A stretch of DNA of 43,407 nt from Ruminococcaceae bacterium OttesenSCG-928-I18 (GTDB lineage Bacteria > Bacillota > Clostridia > Oscillospirales > Ruminococcaceae), in NCBI GenBank assembly GCA_030266325.1, contig JAJDHT010000009.1, positions 1 to 43,407 of the forward strand, read 5' to 3'. The number at the start of each line of letters is the position of its first letter. The first letter of the stretch is position 1. The position numbers and the translations under genes are program-made. The notes below the pieces were generated by a model. It saw only the letters and a program-made list of their open reading frames with translations, ran no database searches and was not told the DNA's origin. Positions 16,220-24,363 of the stretch are shown here, piece by piece.

Positions 16220-17059
16220 CTACCTGCCTTTCAGCTTTTTGTCGATGGCTTCGAGTTGGTTTGCGTCCCCGTACTGGATGAGCGGCACGGTGTAGGGGGA
16301 ACGCCGGATGACGGCCTCGGCGCGCACGGGCATCTTCTGGCTCCGGCAGCCGTCGTAGCTGAGGTACAGTTCGTCGTTGTAGGCGCTGTCGGACAAGACG
16401 TGCAGCACCCTGTCGGCCGAGAAGACCATCGGGGGCATCTTGACGATGTGCGCGCAGATCTGGGTGGCGATGATGGCGGACATGCGCGCGTCCACGATCG
16501 GGCCGCCCGCACTCATCGAGTAGGCCGTGGAACCCGTGGGCGTGGCGAAGACGACGCCATCCCCGTGGAAACTGCTGACCTTGATGTCGTCGCAGTAGAT
16601 GTCGACGCTCATGATCCGCTCGGGCGCGGCTTTGAAAAAGGTGATATCGTTGAGGGCATGGCCTTGGATGCCTGTGCCCTTGACCTCGAACGCGAGCATG
16701 CTGCGCTCTTCCAGTGTGTAGTCGCCGGTGAGGAGCCGCCGCAACTTGCTGAGCTCTTCCTTTTCCATGGCCGTGAGATAACCGATGCGGCCAAAGTTGA
16801 CCCCGAGGATGGGCTTTCGCTTGTACATGGCCCTGCGCGCCGCGTGCAGGATGGAGCCATCGCCCCCCAGGGTGACGACGACATCACACTCCTCCCAGCA
16901 GGACTCCTCGTCGAGGTACCGTACGTAACGCAGCCCAAGCTCCCTGTAGGCCGATTCAAGAAGTACCTCGGCGCCGGCCTCCACAAGGACCGTGGCGGCT
17001 TTCTCAGTGATAAGCAGGGCGTTTTGCTTCTTGGGGTTGGGCAGCAAAAAGATTTTCAT
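16220..17059 (-). CDS. nadK: NAD kinase
   Basis: Phosphorylates NAD to NADP. The 279-residue protein has the diagnostic GGDGS at 65-69, then GVNFGRIGYLTAME near 92-105 and a NDITFF motif near 145, with GSTAYSMSAGGPI near 184-196. ATG at 17059 overlaps the tlyA stop by 4 nt (ATGA), so translation is coupled. Confidence 0.96.
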   Translation of the reverse strand: MKIFLLPNPKKQNALLITEKAATVLVEAGAEVLLESAYRELGLRYVRYLDEESCWEECDVVVTLGGDGSILHAARRAMYKRKPILGVNFGRIGYLTAMEKEELSKLRRLLTGDYTLEERSMLAFEVKGTGIQGHALNDITFFKAAPERIMSVDIYCDDIKVSSFHGDGVVFATPTGSTAYSMSAGGPIVDARMSAIIATQICAHIVKMPPMVFSADRVLHVLSDSAYNDELYLSYDGCRSQKMPVRAEAVIRRSPYTVPLIQYGDANQLEAIDKKLKGR

Positions 17060-17862
17060 CCACTCTCTCCAGCCAATGCTTCATGGGCTGCCCGGACGGT
17101 AAGGGCTGCCTGTTCTTGTGAAATGCCCGTGGGGCTGTTGTCTTTTCGCAGATACAACAGAAATTCGATATTCCCCTCAGGCCCGCGTATGGGGGAATAG
17201 TCAAGCCCCTTGGCCGAAAACCCGTTTTCAGCCGCGTAGCCCAGCACCTGCAAAATCGTCTCGACATGTACGGCCGCCTCGCGCACGACCCCTTTCTTTC
17301 CCACTTTGTCACGGCCGGCCTCAAACTGGGGTTTGATCAGGCAGACCCCCTCGGCGGCAGGTTCTGTGAGCACGGCCAGCACCGGAAGCGCGTGCCGAAG
17401 TGAGATGAAGGAGATGTCGACACTGAAAAAGGAGATGGCGTCGTCAATCTCGCCTGGCTGGAGGTGGCGTATGTTGCACCGCTCGAGCACGACGACCCGT
17501 TTGTCTTCCCGCAGTTTCCAGGCGAGCTGGCCATAGCCCACATCGACAGCATAGACCCTGGATGCCCCGTTTTGGAGCATGCAGTCCGTGAAACCACCCG
17601 TGGAGGCGCCCACATCCATACAGACCCTGTCCGCTGGGGAGAGCCCAAAGACGCGCAGGGCCTTTTCGAGCTTGAGCCCCCCACGGCTGACATAGCGAAG
17701 CGGGTTGCCGCGCACCTCGACCCGGGCGCCCTCTTTCACAGCCAGGCCGGGTTTATCGGCTTTCTCCCCGTTCAGGTAGACGATACCGGCCATGACGAGG
17801 GCCTTCGCGCGCTCGCGGCTGGGCGCCTGACCGTTTGTATACAGATACTGGTCCAGCCTCAT
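17056..17862 (-). CDS. tlyA: TlyA-family rRNA 2'-O-methyltransferase
   Basis: TlyA (hemolysin A family) methylates ribosomal RNA riboses. The 268-residue product combines an S4 RNA-binding domain (MRLDQYLYTNG...RERAKALVMAG, about 1-60) with an FtsJ-like Rossmann domain that starts VSRGGLKLEKAL and contains CMDVGASTGGFTDC (SAM site, about 82-95). The start is ATG 17862, which overlaps the dxs stop by 4 nt; a longer frame from 17883 would run inside dxs. The dxs-tlyA-nadK order is widespread in Bacillota. Confidence 0.94.
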   Translation of the reverse strand: MRLDQYLYTNGQAPSRERAKALVMAGIVYLNGEKADKPGLAVKEGARVEVRGNPLRYVSRGGLKLEKALRVFGLSPADRVCMDVGASTGGFTDCMLQNGASRVYAVDVGYGQLAWKLREDKRVVVLERCNIRHLQPGEIDDAISFFSVDISFISLRHALPVLAVLTEPAAEGVCLIKPQFEAGRDKVGKKGVVREAAVHVETILQVLGYAAENGFSAKGLDYSPIRGPEGNIEFLLYLRKDNSPTGISQEQAALTVRAAHEALAGESG

Positions 17863-19724
17863 GGCGCCTTGTCCAGTGTGCAAAGGATGGCGTCGACGTC
17901 CAGCCCCAGCTGTTTTCGAAGCTGAGGTACGCTGGCGTGGTCGATGCCTGTTTCGGGCACGGCCAGGTGCTCGAAACGGCCGCGGAAACCCTGCTTATAA
18001 AGGGCCGCCAGAAGGTGCTCGCCGATGCCGCCCTGCCTGATGCCCTCCTCGGCGAAAAGAAGGGTTTCATAGCCGCTCAGCTGCTGCAAAAGAGCCTGTG
18101 GCAGGGGGTTGAGCTGTATCATCTGCACGACGTCGAGCTCTGCGCCGTGCCTTTCCCGCTGTTTTTCCTCCGCCTTTAGCAGCTCCTCGGTTTCGCTGCC
18201 ATAGGAGAGGAGGGCCGTTTTGGCGCCCGGATGCTGCACGAGCAGGTCGAAAGGCTGCCCGGTACACTCTTTTTCCGCCAACAGGGGCGGTTCCGTCCCG
18301 CGGGCATAACGGATGGCGCGCGGGCCCTTATGCGCAGACACGAGTGTCTTTAACCAATGGCGCAATTCACTGTAGTTTGCGGGGGAGACGAGGAAAAGAC
18401 CCTGCTGCTGGCTGAGGAAGGCGGCGTCATAGATGCCTTGGTGGGTCTCGCCGTCACCGGGAACAAGCCCCGCACGGTCGATGGCAAAAAGGACATCGGC
18501 GTGTGCCAACATGACGTCGTGGATAATCTGGTCGTAGGCACGCTGTAAAAATGTGGAATAGATGGCGACCACGGGCAGCATGCCCTCGGCCGCCAGGCCC
18601 GCGGCGAAGCTGACGGCGTGTTCCTCGGCCAGGCCGACGTCGAAGAAGCGGGAGGGATAGTCCTTTTTGATGTATTGCAGGCCGGTACCATATTTCATGG
18701 CGGCCGTGATGGCGCAAAGCTGGGGGTACTGGCCCGCGAGTTCGGCAAGTTTTTCTCCAAATACCGTTGAAAATGAGTTTTTAGGGGAGATGTCGGGGTC
18801 ACGCACTTTACGCGCGTTGAAGGAAGGCACCCCGTGGAAGGCCCCGGGGTTGTTTTCGGCCGGGGTGAACCCTTTTCCTTTTTTTGTCTCCAGGTGGATC
18901 ATGATGGGTTTTTCCGCCTCTTTGGCGTTTTCAAAGAGGTTGCACAGTTCAGGCAGGTTGTGACCGTCCTGCGGCCCCACATACAAAAAACCCATCTCCT
19001 CGAACATCGTGTTTTTATAGATGGTACGTTTGAACATCGACTTGGCCGAATGGATGCCCCGGGAGACCCCGCGCCCGATGACGGGGGTGTTATCGAGCAC
19101 GCTTTTCACATCGCTTTTGGCCTTATAATACTGGGGGCTGGTGCGAAGGCGGGTGAAATAATGCGCCAAAGCGCCCACATTTTTAGAGATAGACATGGTA
19201 TTGTCGTTCAGGACGACGATGAGGTTATCGAGCCCGCCCGTGTTGTTGATGCCCTCGTAGGCGAGCCCACCCGTGAACGCACCGTCCCCGATGAGGGCGA
19301 TGACATATCCGGGTTCCCTCTTGATTTTTTTGGCCCGGGCAATGCCGACGGCGGCCGAAATAGAGTTGCTTGCATGCCCGGCGCGCAGCTTGTCGTGCTC
19401 GCTTTCCACGGGACAGGGAAACCCGGAGATACCCCCCTCCTGCCGCAGGGTGGAAAACCGGTCTTTCCTGCCGGTGAGGATCTTATGTGTATAGCACTGG
19501 TGGCCCACATCGAACAGCAGAACGTCCTGAGGGGAAGAAAAACACCTGTGAAGGGCAAGGGTGGTCTCTACGACACCGAGGTTTGATGAGAGGTGCCCTC
19601 CGGTGTTCGACACATTTTCAATCAAAAACTCCCTGATTTCCTGCGCAAGCTGCTCGAGTTCGCGGTAATCCAGGGTTTTGATATCGTTTGGCTCTTTGAT
19701 TTTTTGCAACAGCCTTGTGTTCAT
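17859..19724 (-). CDS. dxs: 1-deoxy-D-xylulose-5-phosphate synthase
   Basis: First enzyme of the MEP isoprenoid pathway, joining pyruvate and glyceraldehyde 3-phosphate with thiamine diphosphate. The 621-residue protein shows GGHLSSNLGVVE near 42-53, the thiamine-binding GDGAFTGG...NNTGG...VVLNDN block near 146-175, the transketolase-type VGLAEEHAVSFAAGLA near 368-383, and DRAGLVPGDGETHQG near 417-431. GAGGTAACT precedes ATG 19724. It forms an isoprenoid pair with the prenyl synthase gene upstream. Confidence 0.97.
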   Translation of the reverse strand: MNTRLLQKIKEPNDIKTLDYRELEQLAQEIREFLIENVSNTGGHLSSNLGVVETTLALHRCFSSPQDVLLFDVGHQCYTHKILTGRKDRFSTLRQEGGISGFPCPVESEHDKLRAGHASNSISAAVGIARAKKIKREPGYVIALIGDGAFTGGLAYEGINNTGGLDNLIVVLNDNTMSISKNVGALAHYFTRLRTSPQYYKAKSDVKSVLDNTPVIGRGVSRGIHSAKSMFKRTIYKNTMFEEMGFLYVGPQDGHNLPELCNLFENAKEAEKPIMIHLETKKGKGFTPAENNPGAFHGVPSFNARKVRDPDISPKNSFSTVFGEKLAELAGQYPQLCAITAAMKYGTGLQYIKKDYPSRFFDVGLAEEHAVSFAAGLAAEGMLPVVAIYSTFLQRAYDQIIHDVMLAHADVLFAIDRAGLVPGDGETHQGIYDAAFLSQQQGLFLVSPANYSELRHWLKTLVSAHKGPRAIRYARGTEPPLLAEKECTGQPFDLLVQHPGAKTALLSYGSETEELLKAEEKQRERHGAELDVVQMIQLNPLPQALLQQLSGYETLLFAEEGIRQGGIGEHLLAALYKQGFRGRFEHLAVPETGIDHASVPQLRKQLGLDVDAILCTLDKAP

Positions 19725-19731
19725 AGTTACC

Positions 19732-20178
19732 TCAGAAAACGGGGATCAAAAGTGCGATGAGAATGCCGAGCAAAGCGCCACTGACCACCTGGAGAGGGGT
19801 GTGTCCAACCATCTCTTTCAAAGGGCGGTGCGCCGTTTGGCCCTCTTCTTTTAAATCGTCGAGAATGCGGTTAAGTACCTTGGCCTGCTTTCCTGTCTCC
19901 AAACGCACCCCCATCGCGTCGTACATCACGATCATGGCCAGCACAAAACTCAGGGCGAAAATGGGGTCATCGAGACCATACTTTCGCGCAGAGCCGATAA
20001 ATAATGAGCAGACCAGCGCCGAGTGCGCACTGGGCATTCCCCCGGCGCCAAACAGGCGTTCGGCATTGAGCTTGCCGTTCATGATGAGGTCGATAATGGT
20101 CTTACAAATCTGCGCCGCACACCAGGAGACAATGGGCAGCATTAACAGGTAGTTATTAAAAAACAGATTCCTGAACAT
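19732..20178 (-). CDS. Divergent PAP2-family membrane protein
   Basis: The 148-residue protein matches the small DUF212 / divergent PAP2 family (YuiD-like). It has about four hydrophobic segments and the family motif GGMPSAHSALVCSL near residue 45, a reduced form of the acid phosphatase active-site histidine region. It is flanked by a prenyl synthase and dxs, so a role on prenyl phosphates is conceivable but unproven. I place the start at ATG 20178 (MFRNLFF), because GGAAGG lies 6 nt upstream; the frame could extend to 20211. Confidence 0.88.
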   Translation of the reverse strand: MFRNLFFNNYLLMLPIVSWCAAQICKTIIDLIMNGKLNAERLFGAGGMPSAHSALVCSLFIGSARKYGLDDPIFALSFVLAMIVMYDAMGVRLETGKQAKVLNRILDDLKEEGQTAHRPLKEMVGHTPLQVVSGALLGILIALLIPVF

Positions 20179-20207
20179 ATTGACCTTCCCGTCCGAAAGG
20201 ATTTCCC

Positions 20208-21092
20208 TCAATGGATTCGATTTGCAAGATTATTTGCATATTCACATAGAAATTCGCTTTTTTTGCCGTATGCCTGCACAAGTGTATTCGCTGCCTCCTG
20301 GGTCAACTGTTCCACCTCCCCGCGGGCAGTATCGAGCCCAAACAGGGAGACGAAGGTACTTTTCCCCTGCTCCCTGTCACTTCCCACAGGTTTTCCAAGC
20401 ACCTCATCGGTAGAAGAGACATCGAGTATGTCGTCAACGATTTGAAAGGTGATGCCAATACTGTCTGCATACTTTGTGATTGCGGCATTGTTTTCGGGCG
20501 TTTGACCTGCCGCACAGATGCCGAGCTGTGCCGCCGCCCTGAGCAGGGCGCCCGTTTTATAGCGTTGGATCTGCCGTATATCATTCTCATCCGCCGCTCG
20601 GCCCTCGAAGCGAAGGTCGAGCTCCTGGCCGTAGATCATACCACGTGCACCGGCCGCAGCGGCCAAGATGCCGGTACCTTGCACCGACTGCTGCGGCAAA
20701 AGGTCTTTTGCCACAGCAATGGCTTCGAATGCTTCAATCGCGAGCAGGTCCCCCGCCAAAAGCGCGTTGGCCTGCCCATAGGCGATGTGGGTCGAGGGTT
20801 TCCCCCTGCGTGTATCGTCGTCGTCCATACAGGGCAGGTCGTCATGCACAAGGGAAAAGGCGTGGATCATCTCAAGCGCGGCGGCAAAAACCTCTGCAGC
20901 AGCGGGATTGCCCTCCAGCAGGTCGCAGACGGCGAGAACCAAAACACCCCGCACACGCTTACCACCGCCCAAGAGGGCGTAGGAGGCAGCCCGAGACACA
21001 TCAGAGTCGTTTTTGAATAACTGTCCGGCTTTTTCTTCTAATATTTTGTTGCAGCGGTTCTGATATGCGAGATGCTGCTGCTCAAAGTTCAT
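20208..21092 (-). CDS. ispA: Polyprenyl (farnesyl-type) diphosphate synthase
   Basis: Condenses isopentenyl diphosphate with allylic diphosphates, most likely to C15 or C20 chains. The 294-residue helical protein has the first aspartate-rich motif DDLPCMDDDDTRRGKP near 82-97, the second, DDILDV, near 217, and the YxxxxGGKR-like LLGGGKRVRG near 40. GGGAG lies 6 nt before ATG 21092, which is inside the end of xseB (11-nt overlap). The xseA-xseB-ispA-dxs order is a well-known bacterial cluster. Exact chain length cannot be told from sequence. Confidence 0.93.
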   Translation of the reverse strand: MNFEQQHLAYQNRCNKILEEKAGQLFKNDSDVSRAASYALLGGGKRVRGVLVLAVCDLLEGNPAAAEVFAAALEMIHAFSLVHDDLPCMDDDDTRRGKPSTHIAYGQANALLAGDLLAIEAFEAIAVAKDLLPQQSVQGTGILAAAAGARGMIYGQELDLRFEGRAADENDIRQIQRYKTGALLRAAAQLGICAAGQTPENNAAITKYADSIGITFQIVDDILDVSSTDEVLGKPVGSDREQGKSTFVSLFGLDTARGEVEQLTQEAANTLVQAYGKKSEFLCEYANNLANRIH

Positions 21093-21303
21093 CGTCCACT
21101 CCCAGTTGTGTCATCTTTTGGTCGATTTCATCGATCTGTACCTTCGCCGTGCATAATCTCTGCTGACATTTTTCGATCAATGATGCAGCTTTTGCATACT
21201 CTTTTATTGAGGTATTGATGTCGGTTTCCTCAGAGGAAATACCATCGAGGATATCCTGTAATTCCTGTATCATTTCCTCAATCGTTTTTTCCTTTTTACT
21301 CAT
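21082..21303 (-). CDS. xseB: Exodeoxyribonuclease VII small subunit
   Basis: Small helical subunit of exonuclease VII, which degrades single-stranded DNA. The 73-residue product has the family pattern IEEMIQELQDILDGISSEE followed by a second helix containing KEYAKAASLIEKCQQRL. It overlaps xseA by 8 nt at its start and the prenyl synthase by 11 nt at its end, so all three are translationally coupled. Confidence 0.95.
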   Translation of the reverse strand: MSKKEKTIEEMIQELQDILDGISSEETDINTSIKEYAKAASLIEKCQQRLCTAKVQIDEIDQKMTQLGVDDEL

Positions 21304-22516
21304 CTTTCGTCCCTTTCCCCCTGGGATATACTTCCATCACCTCGGTTTGCAAGCTGCCGTCGGCAAGGCGCAGGGTCAACAGGTCGCCCTTTTGGGTCTC
21401 TTTCGCACTGCGCAACGCTTTTCCCTCTTTCTCCACCACAGCATACCCCCGTGCCAACACCCCATAGGGGTTGAGGCTCTCGGCCAACAAGGCCGCAGCC
21501 TGCAGGTCTTTGCCAAGCGCCTGGAGTTTTTGGTGCTGTGCCCTTTCAATGGAGAGTGACAACTGGCGAAGCTGTGCGGAATACCCGGACATTTTGTTTT
21601 GAAACATGGCAAAGGAGGCATGCCGCCTGAAACCACGGATTTCATTATAGCATAGATTCCACTTTTTATGAATATTCCTGCCGATTTCCCTGCATAGAAT
21701 CTCTTTGGCGCGCAGCTTTTCGCGCACATCGGCCACCGCCAGTTCCGCGGCAGCCGAAGGGGTGGAAGCACGTATGTCCGCCACAAAATCAGCAAGGGTA
21801 AAGTCAATTTCGTGCCCCACCGCAGAGATCACGGGTGTTTTTGCGTCGTAGATACTCCTGACTATTCTTTCATCGTTAAAGGCGCTGAGGTCCTCGGCCG
21901 CCCCGCCACCGCGTGCAAGAATGATCACATCTAGCGCAAGGGCATCCACTGCTTTGAGGGCGGCGGCGATTTCCGACGCCGCAGAATCTCCCTGAACCGA
22001 AACAAGTGCGAGCAGAAAAGACACACACGGATTTCTTCTTTGAGACACTTGGAGTATATCCTGCAATGCCGCGCCGGTCTTCGAAGTGACAAGGCCAATG
22101 CGATTCACAAGGGGTGGCAGGGGTTTTTTGTGATCTGGGGAAAACAAACCCTGGGCCGCCAGTTTCTCCTTGAGCAGTTCAAAGGCCAGTTTTTGCTCAC
22201 CCTGTCCCTGCTCGAACAGGGCGTCCACGTAAAGCTGATAGGCACCGTCGCGCTCGTACAGAGATACCCGCCCGCGCGCCACGACATCCATGCCGTCTGC
22301 AGGACGAAAACCAAGACGCTGTGCCTCTCTGGAAAACAGAACCGCTTTCACACTGTTTTTGGCATCAACAAGAGAGAAATAACAATGTCCTGTCTTATGA
22401 TTGCGGTAAAAATTGCTGATTTCTCCCCTGACCGCGATGTCATTGAGAAAAGGGTCACCCTCAAAAAGGGAGCGTACATATCTGTTTAAGGCGGACACTT
22501 CGAGTATGTTAGGCAT
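21296..22516 (-). CDS. xseA: Exodeoxyribonuclease VII large subunit
   Basis: Catalytic subunit of exonuclease VII. The 406-residue protein has an N-terminal OB-fold (LEVSALNRYVRSLFEGDPFL...VRGEISNF), a central nuclease domain with VTSKTGAALQDI near 143, ILARGGGAAEDLSAFNDE near 200 and GHEIDFTLADFVADIRASTPSAAAE (in parts) near 235-260, and a C-terminal coiled coil. The start is ATG 22516 with GGGAGG 6 nt upstream, inside the end of the preceding gene (8-nt overlap); the longer frame to 22585 is not family-like. Confidence 0.95.
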   Translation of the reverse strand: MPNILEVSALNRYVRSLFEGDPFLNDIAVRGEISNFYRNHKTGHCYFSLVDAKNSVKAVLFSREAQRLGFRPADGMDVVARGRVSLYERDGAYQLYVDALFEQGQGEQKLAFELLKEKLAAQGLFSPDHKKPLPPLVNRIGLVTSKTGAALQDILQVSQRRNPCVSFLLALVSVQGDSAASEIAAALKAVDALALDVIILARGGGAAEDLSAFNDERIVRSIYDAKTPVISAVGHEIDFTLADFVADIRASTPSAAAELAVADVREKLRAKEILCREIGRNIHKKWNLCYNEIRGFRRHASFAMFQNKMSGYSAQLRQLSLSIERAQHQKLQALGKDLQAAALLAESLNPYGVLARGYAVVEKEGKALRSAKETQKGDLLTLRLADGSLQTEVMEVYPRGKGTKDE

Positions 22517-23444
22517 GGGGTGCCTCCCCTTCGGCGATAAATGCGACTCCGACGGCGTTGTCCGAGGAATAGGCCGGCGGGACAAAATGGACGTCCTCTG
22601 CCCGCTGCCGCATGTGGGTTTGGATCAGCCGGCTGCCCATGACACCGCCCGCACAGAGAACCGGCAAAGGTCCATATGTATTGCGGGCAAAGGCCAACAT
22701 TTCAAGGGCCGTGCCGGCGATGGCCAACAGGCAGTACTTGGCCACGTAGGCGGGATCTTTCCCCTTTTTCAACAGGGTTTCACACTGGTTTTGCAGGCCT
22801 GAAAGGTGGCAGTTACCGCCTTGCATCGAGAGTTTGGGAACGACCGGCTCTGCACACTGTGCCGCCAGATGAGACACCTTTTCCCCCGCGGGGAAAGGAA
22901 AACCCAGCCGGAGGCCCAGCCTGTCCACCGCTTGCCCCGCATAGAGGTCTAGGCTCTCCCCTATCACCTCCACCCGCGAAAAACCCCTGGCACGCAGAAG
23001 CTCGGTGGTGCCGCCTGAAAAATGGAAAATGAAGAATTCTTCTTCACCATAGAGATCTACCCGGCCGGAGGCAAACATGGCCGCGGCCAGATGGCCCTGC
23101 TGATGGGTGGTGCGGGACAGGGGGCAGCCAAGGCCGGCGGAGACGGCCGCCGCCGCATTGACGCCTGCCAAAAAACAAGGCATGTAGGAACACTCTTGGG
23201 GACGTGGTTTTTCTGAAACGGATACCGCTTCTATGCCCTGCAAAACCCCTTCTTTCTCCATTTCGGCAAAAAGACCGGGCAGAGCGACTGTGTGCTGGAA
23301 CAGGGCATCCGATTGACGCAGCCCTGCCTGCCCCTCAGGTACGGAGAGAGGCTGTTTTTTCGCACAAACAACCTCCCTGCGGCCCGTGTCCACCACCGCT
23401 ACGGAGGTTGCATAGTTACTTGTATCAACGCCCAGGACGACCAT
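22509..23444 (-). CDS. TsaD-like (Kae1 domain) paralogue
   Basis: The 311-residue protein carries a Kae1/TsaD ASKHA-type fold: VLGVDTSNYATSVAVVD at the N-terminus, a metal-site HxxxH as THQQGHLAAAMF near 120, FSGGTTEL near 145, LDLYAGQAVDRLG near 170, and GGVMGSRLIQ near 265. TsaD proper makes the t6A tRNA modification and is about 335 residues; this shorter version is a known clostridial paralogue type often next to xseA or nusB. It could be a redundant or altered TsaD. Whether a second, canonical tsaD exists elsewhere in the genome cannot be seen here. Confidence 0.82.
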   Translation of the reverse strand: MVVLGVDTSNYATSVAVVDTGRREVVCAKKQPLSVPEGQAGLRQSDALFQHTVALPGLFAEMEKEGVLQGIEAVSVSEKPRPQECSYMPCFLAGVNAAAAVSAGLGCPLSRTTHQQGHLAAAMFASGRVDLYGEEEFFIFHFSGGTTELLRARGFSRVEVIGESLDLYAGQAVDRLGLRLGFPFPAGEKVSHLAAQCAEPVVPKLSMQGGNCHLSGLQNQCETLLKKGKDPAYVAKYCLLAIAGTALEMLAFARNTYGPLPVLCAGGVMGSRLIQTHMRQRAEDVHFVPPAYSSDNAVGVAFIAEGEAPHA

Positions 23445-23489
23445 GTTCAGCCTGCCTTTTGCAGATTTCCCTTTGCCGGGTGGTTTCGT

Positions 23490-23909
23490 TCAGGAGCCGG
23501 CTTTCTGTTCCCTGACAATACTGCCCAAGACGCCGTTGATGAACTGGTAGTCCTCCCCGTCGCCATACTTTTTGGCCAGCTCTACGGCCTCATTGATCAC
23601 AATGCTGTCCATTTCTTTCCCGTCTTCCCCGCCAAACAACAACTCTGCCGTGGCCAGGCGCAAAATCGTGAGGCTGACCTTGGGCAAACGCTCCAACGTC
23701 CAACTTTTTAGCTTGGGAAGGATGAGGCTGTCGATCTGTTCCAGATGCTCGACGCAATAACAAAAACACGCCTGGATGTATGTATCCAGCGGATATTCCT
23801 CGTCCAGTTCGGCCTGCTGGACATCATCCTGCCCAGCCCCTGGGAAGGCGAGCGCAAAAAGCCTGATAAAAGCGTTTTCACGCGCATTTCTGCGGTTTGG
23901 TTTTTCCAT
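23490..23909 (-). CDS. nusB: Transcription antitermination factor NusB
   Basis: NusB binds boxA RNA with NusE (S10) and supports antitermination of rRNA transcription. The 139-residue helical protein opens with NRRNARENAFIRLFAL, a form of the family RRxARExAlQ motif, and ends with the conserved VINEAVELAKKYG...FINGVLGSIV region. It lies 5 nt after the Asp23-family gene, an arrangement typical of Bacillota. The ribosome site is weak (GAGAGA), consistent with translational coupling. Confidence 0.95.
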   Translation of the reverse strand: MEKPNRRNARENAFIRLFALAFPGAGQDDVQQAELDEEYPLDTYIQACFCYCVEHLEQIDSLILPKLKSWTLERLPKVSLTILRLATAELLFGGEDGKEMDSIVINEAVELAKKYGDGEDYQFINGVLGSIVREQKAGS

Positions 23910-23914
23910 TCTCT

Positions 23915-24274
23915 CTATTCTTCCCCGCCCGGCAGAATACCGACCACCGTGACATTCACACGGCCCACGGTAATAGTTGTCATGTTCTGAATGGAGCTTT
24001 TCACATTTTTTTGCACTTCTTCGCTCACTTCGGGGATGCTTACCCCATAATAGACAACGATAGACACCTCTACGTCGGCAACATCGTTGTTGATTTCCAC
24101 CATGATGGGCTTGGACGCGCTGATCACACCCATCAGGCTGCCGGTGGCGCTGCCCAGTGTACGGACGTCGGCCACCCCCTCTACCTCCAATGTGGCATGA
24201 CGCGCAATTTTTTCTATGGCATCGCTGGATATTAACAGGCTGCCCTCTACGGCATTGGAGCTGACACCATCCAT
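23915..24274 (-). CDS. Asp23/Gls24-family envelope stress protein
   Basis: The 119-residue product is an Asp23/Gls24 (YqhY-like) protein, a cytoplasmic family linked to envelope homeostasis. The core is GSLLISSDAIEKIARHATLEVEGV near the N-terminus (in two parts), then VEINNDVADVEVSIVVYYGVSI and ending in VGRVNVTVVGI. ATG 24274 has GGAGG 7 nt upstream; a frame extending to 24343 lacks a ribosome site. In many Bacillota yqhY lies beside nusB and fatty-acid or lipid genes. Confidence 0.92.
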   Translation of the reverse strand: MDGVSSNAVEGSLLISSDAIEKIARHATLEVEGVADVRTLGSATGSLMGVISASKPIMVEINNDVADVEVSIVVYYGVSIPEVSEEVQKNVKSSIQNMTTITVGRVNVTVVGILPGGEE

Positions 24275-24333
24275 ACCCGTGCCTCCTTCCAAAACAGGCC
24301 CAAAGGCCTCAATTTGTGTTTTCTTAAGAAAAA

Positions 24334-24363
24334 AGTATACCACAGGCTGAGGCCCTTACACAA
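24334..24363 (-). promoter_or_regulatory. Candidate promoter of Asp23-nusB run
   Basis: On the - strand TTGTGT (24358-24363), 18 nt, TATACT (24334-24339). The -35 overlaps the last codons of gatB, so the run from the Asp23 gene to tyrS may be started here independently of gatB. Confidence 0.45.
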
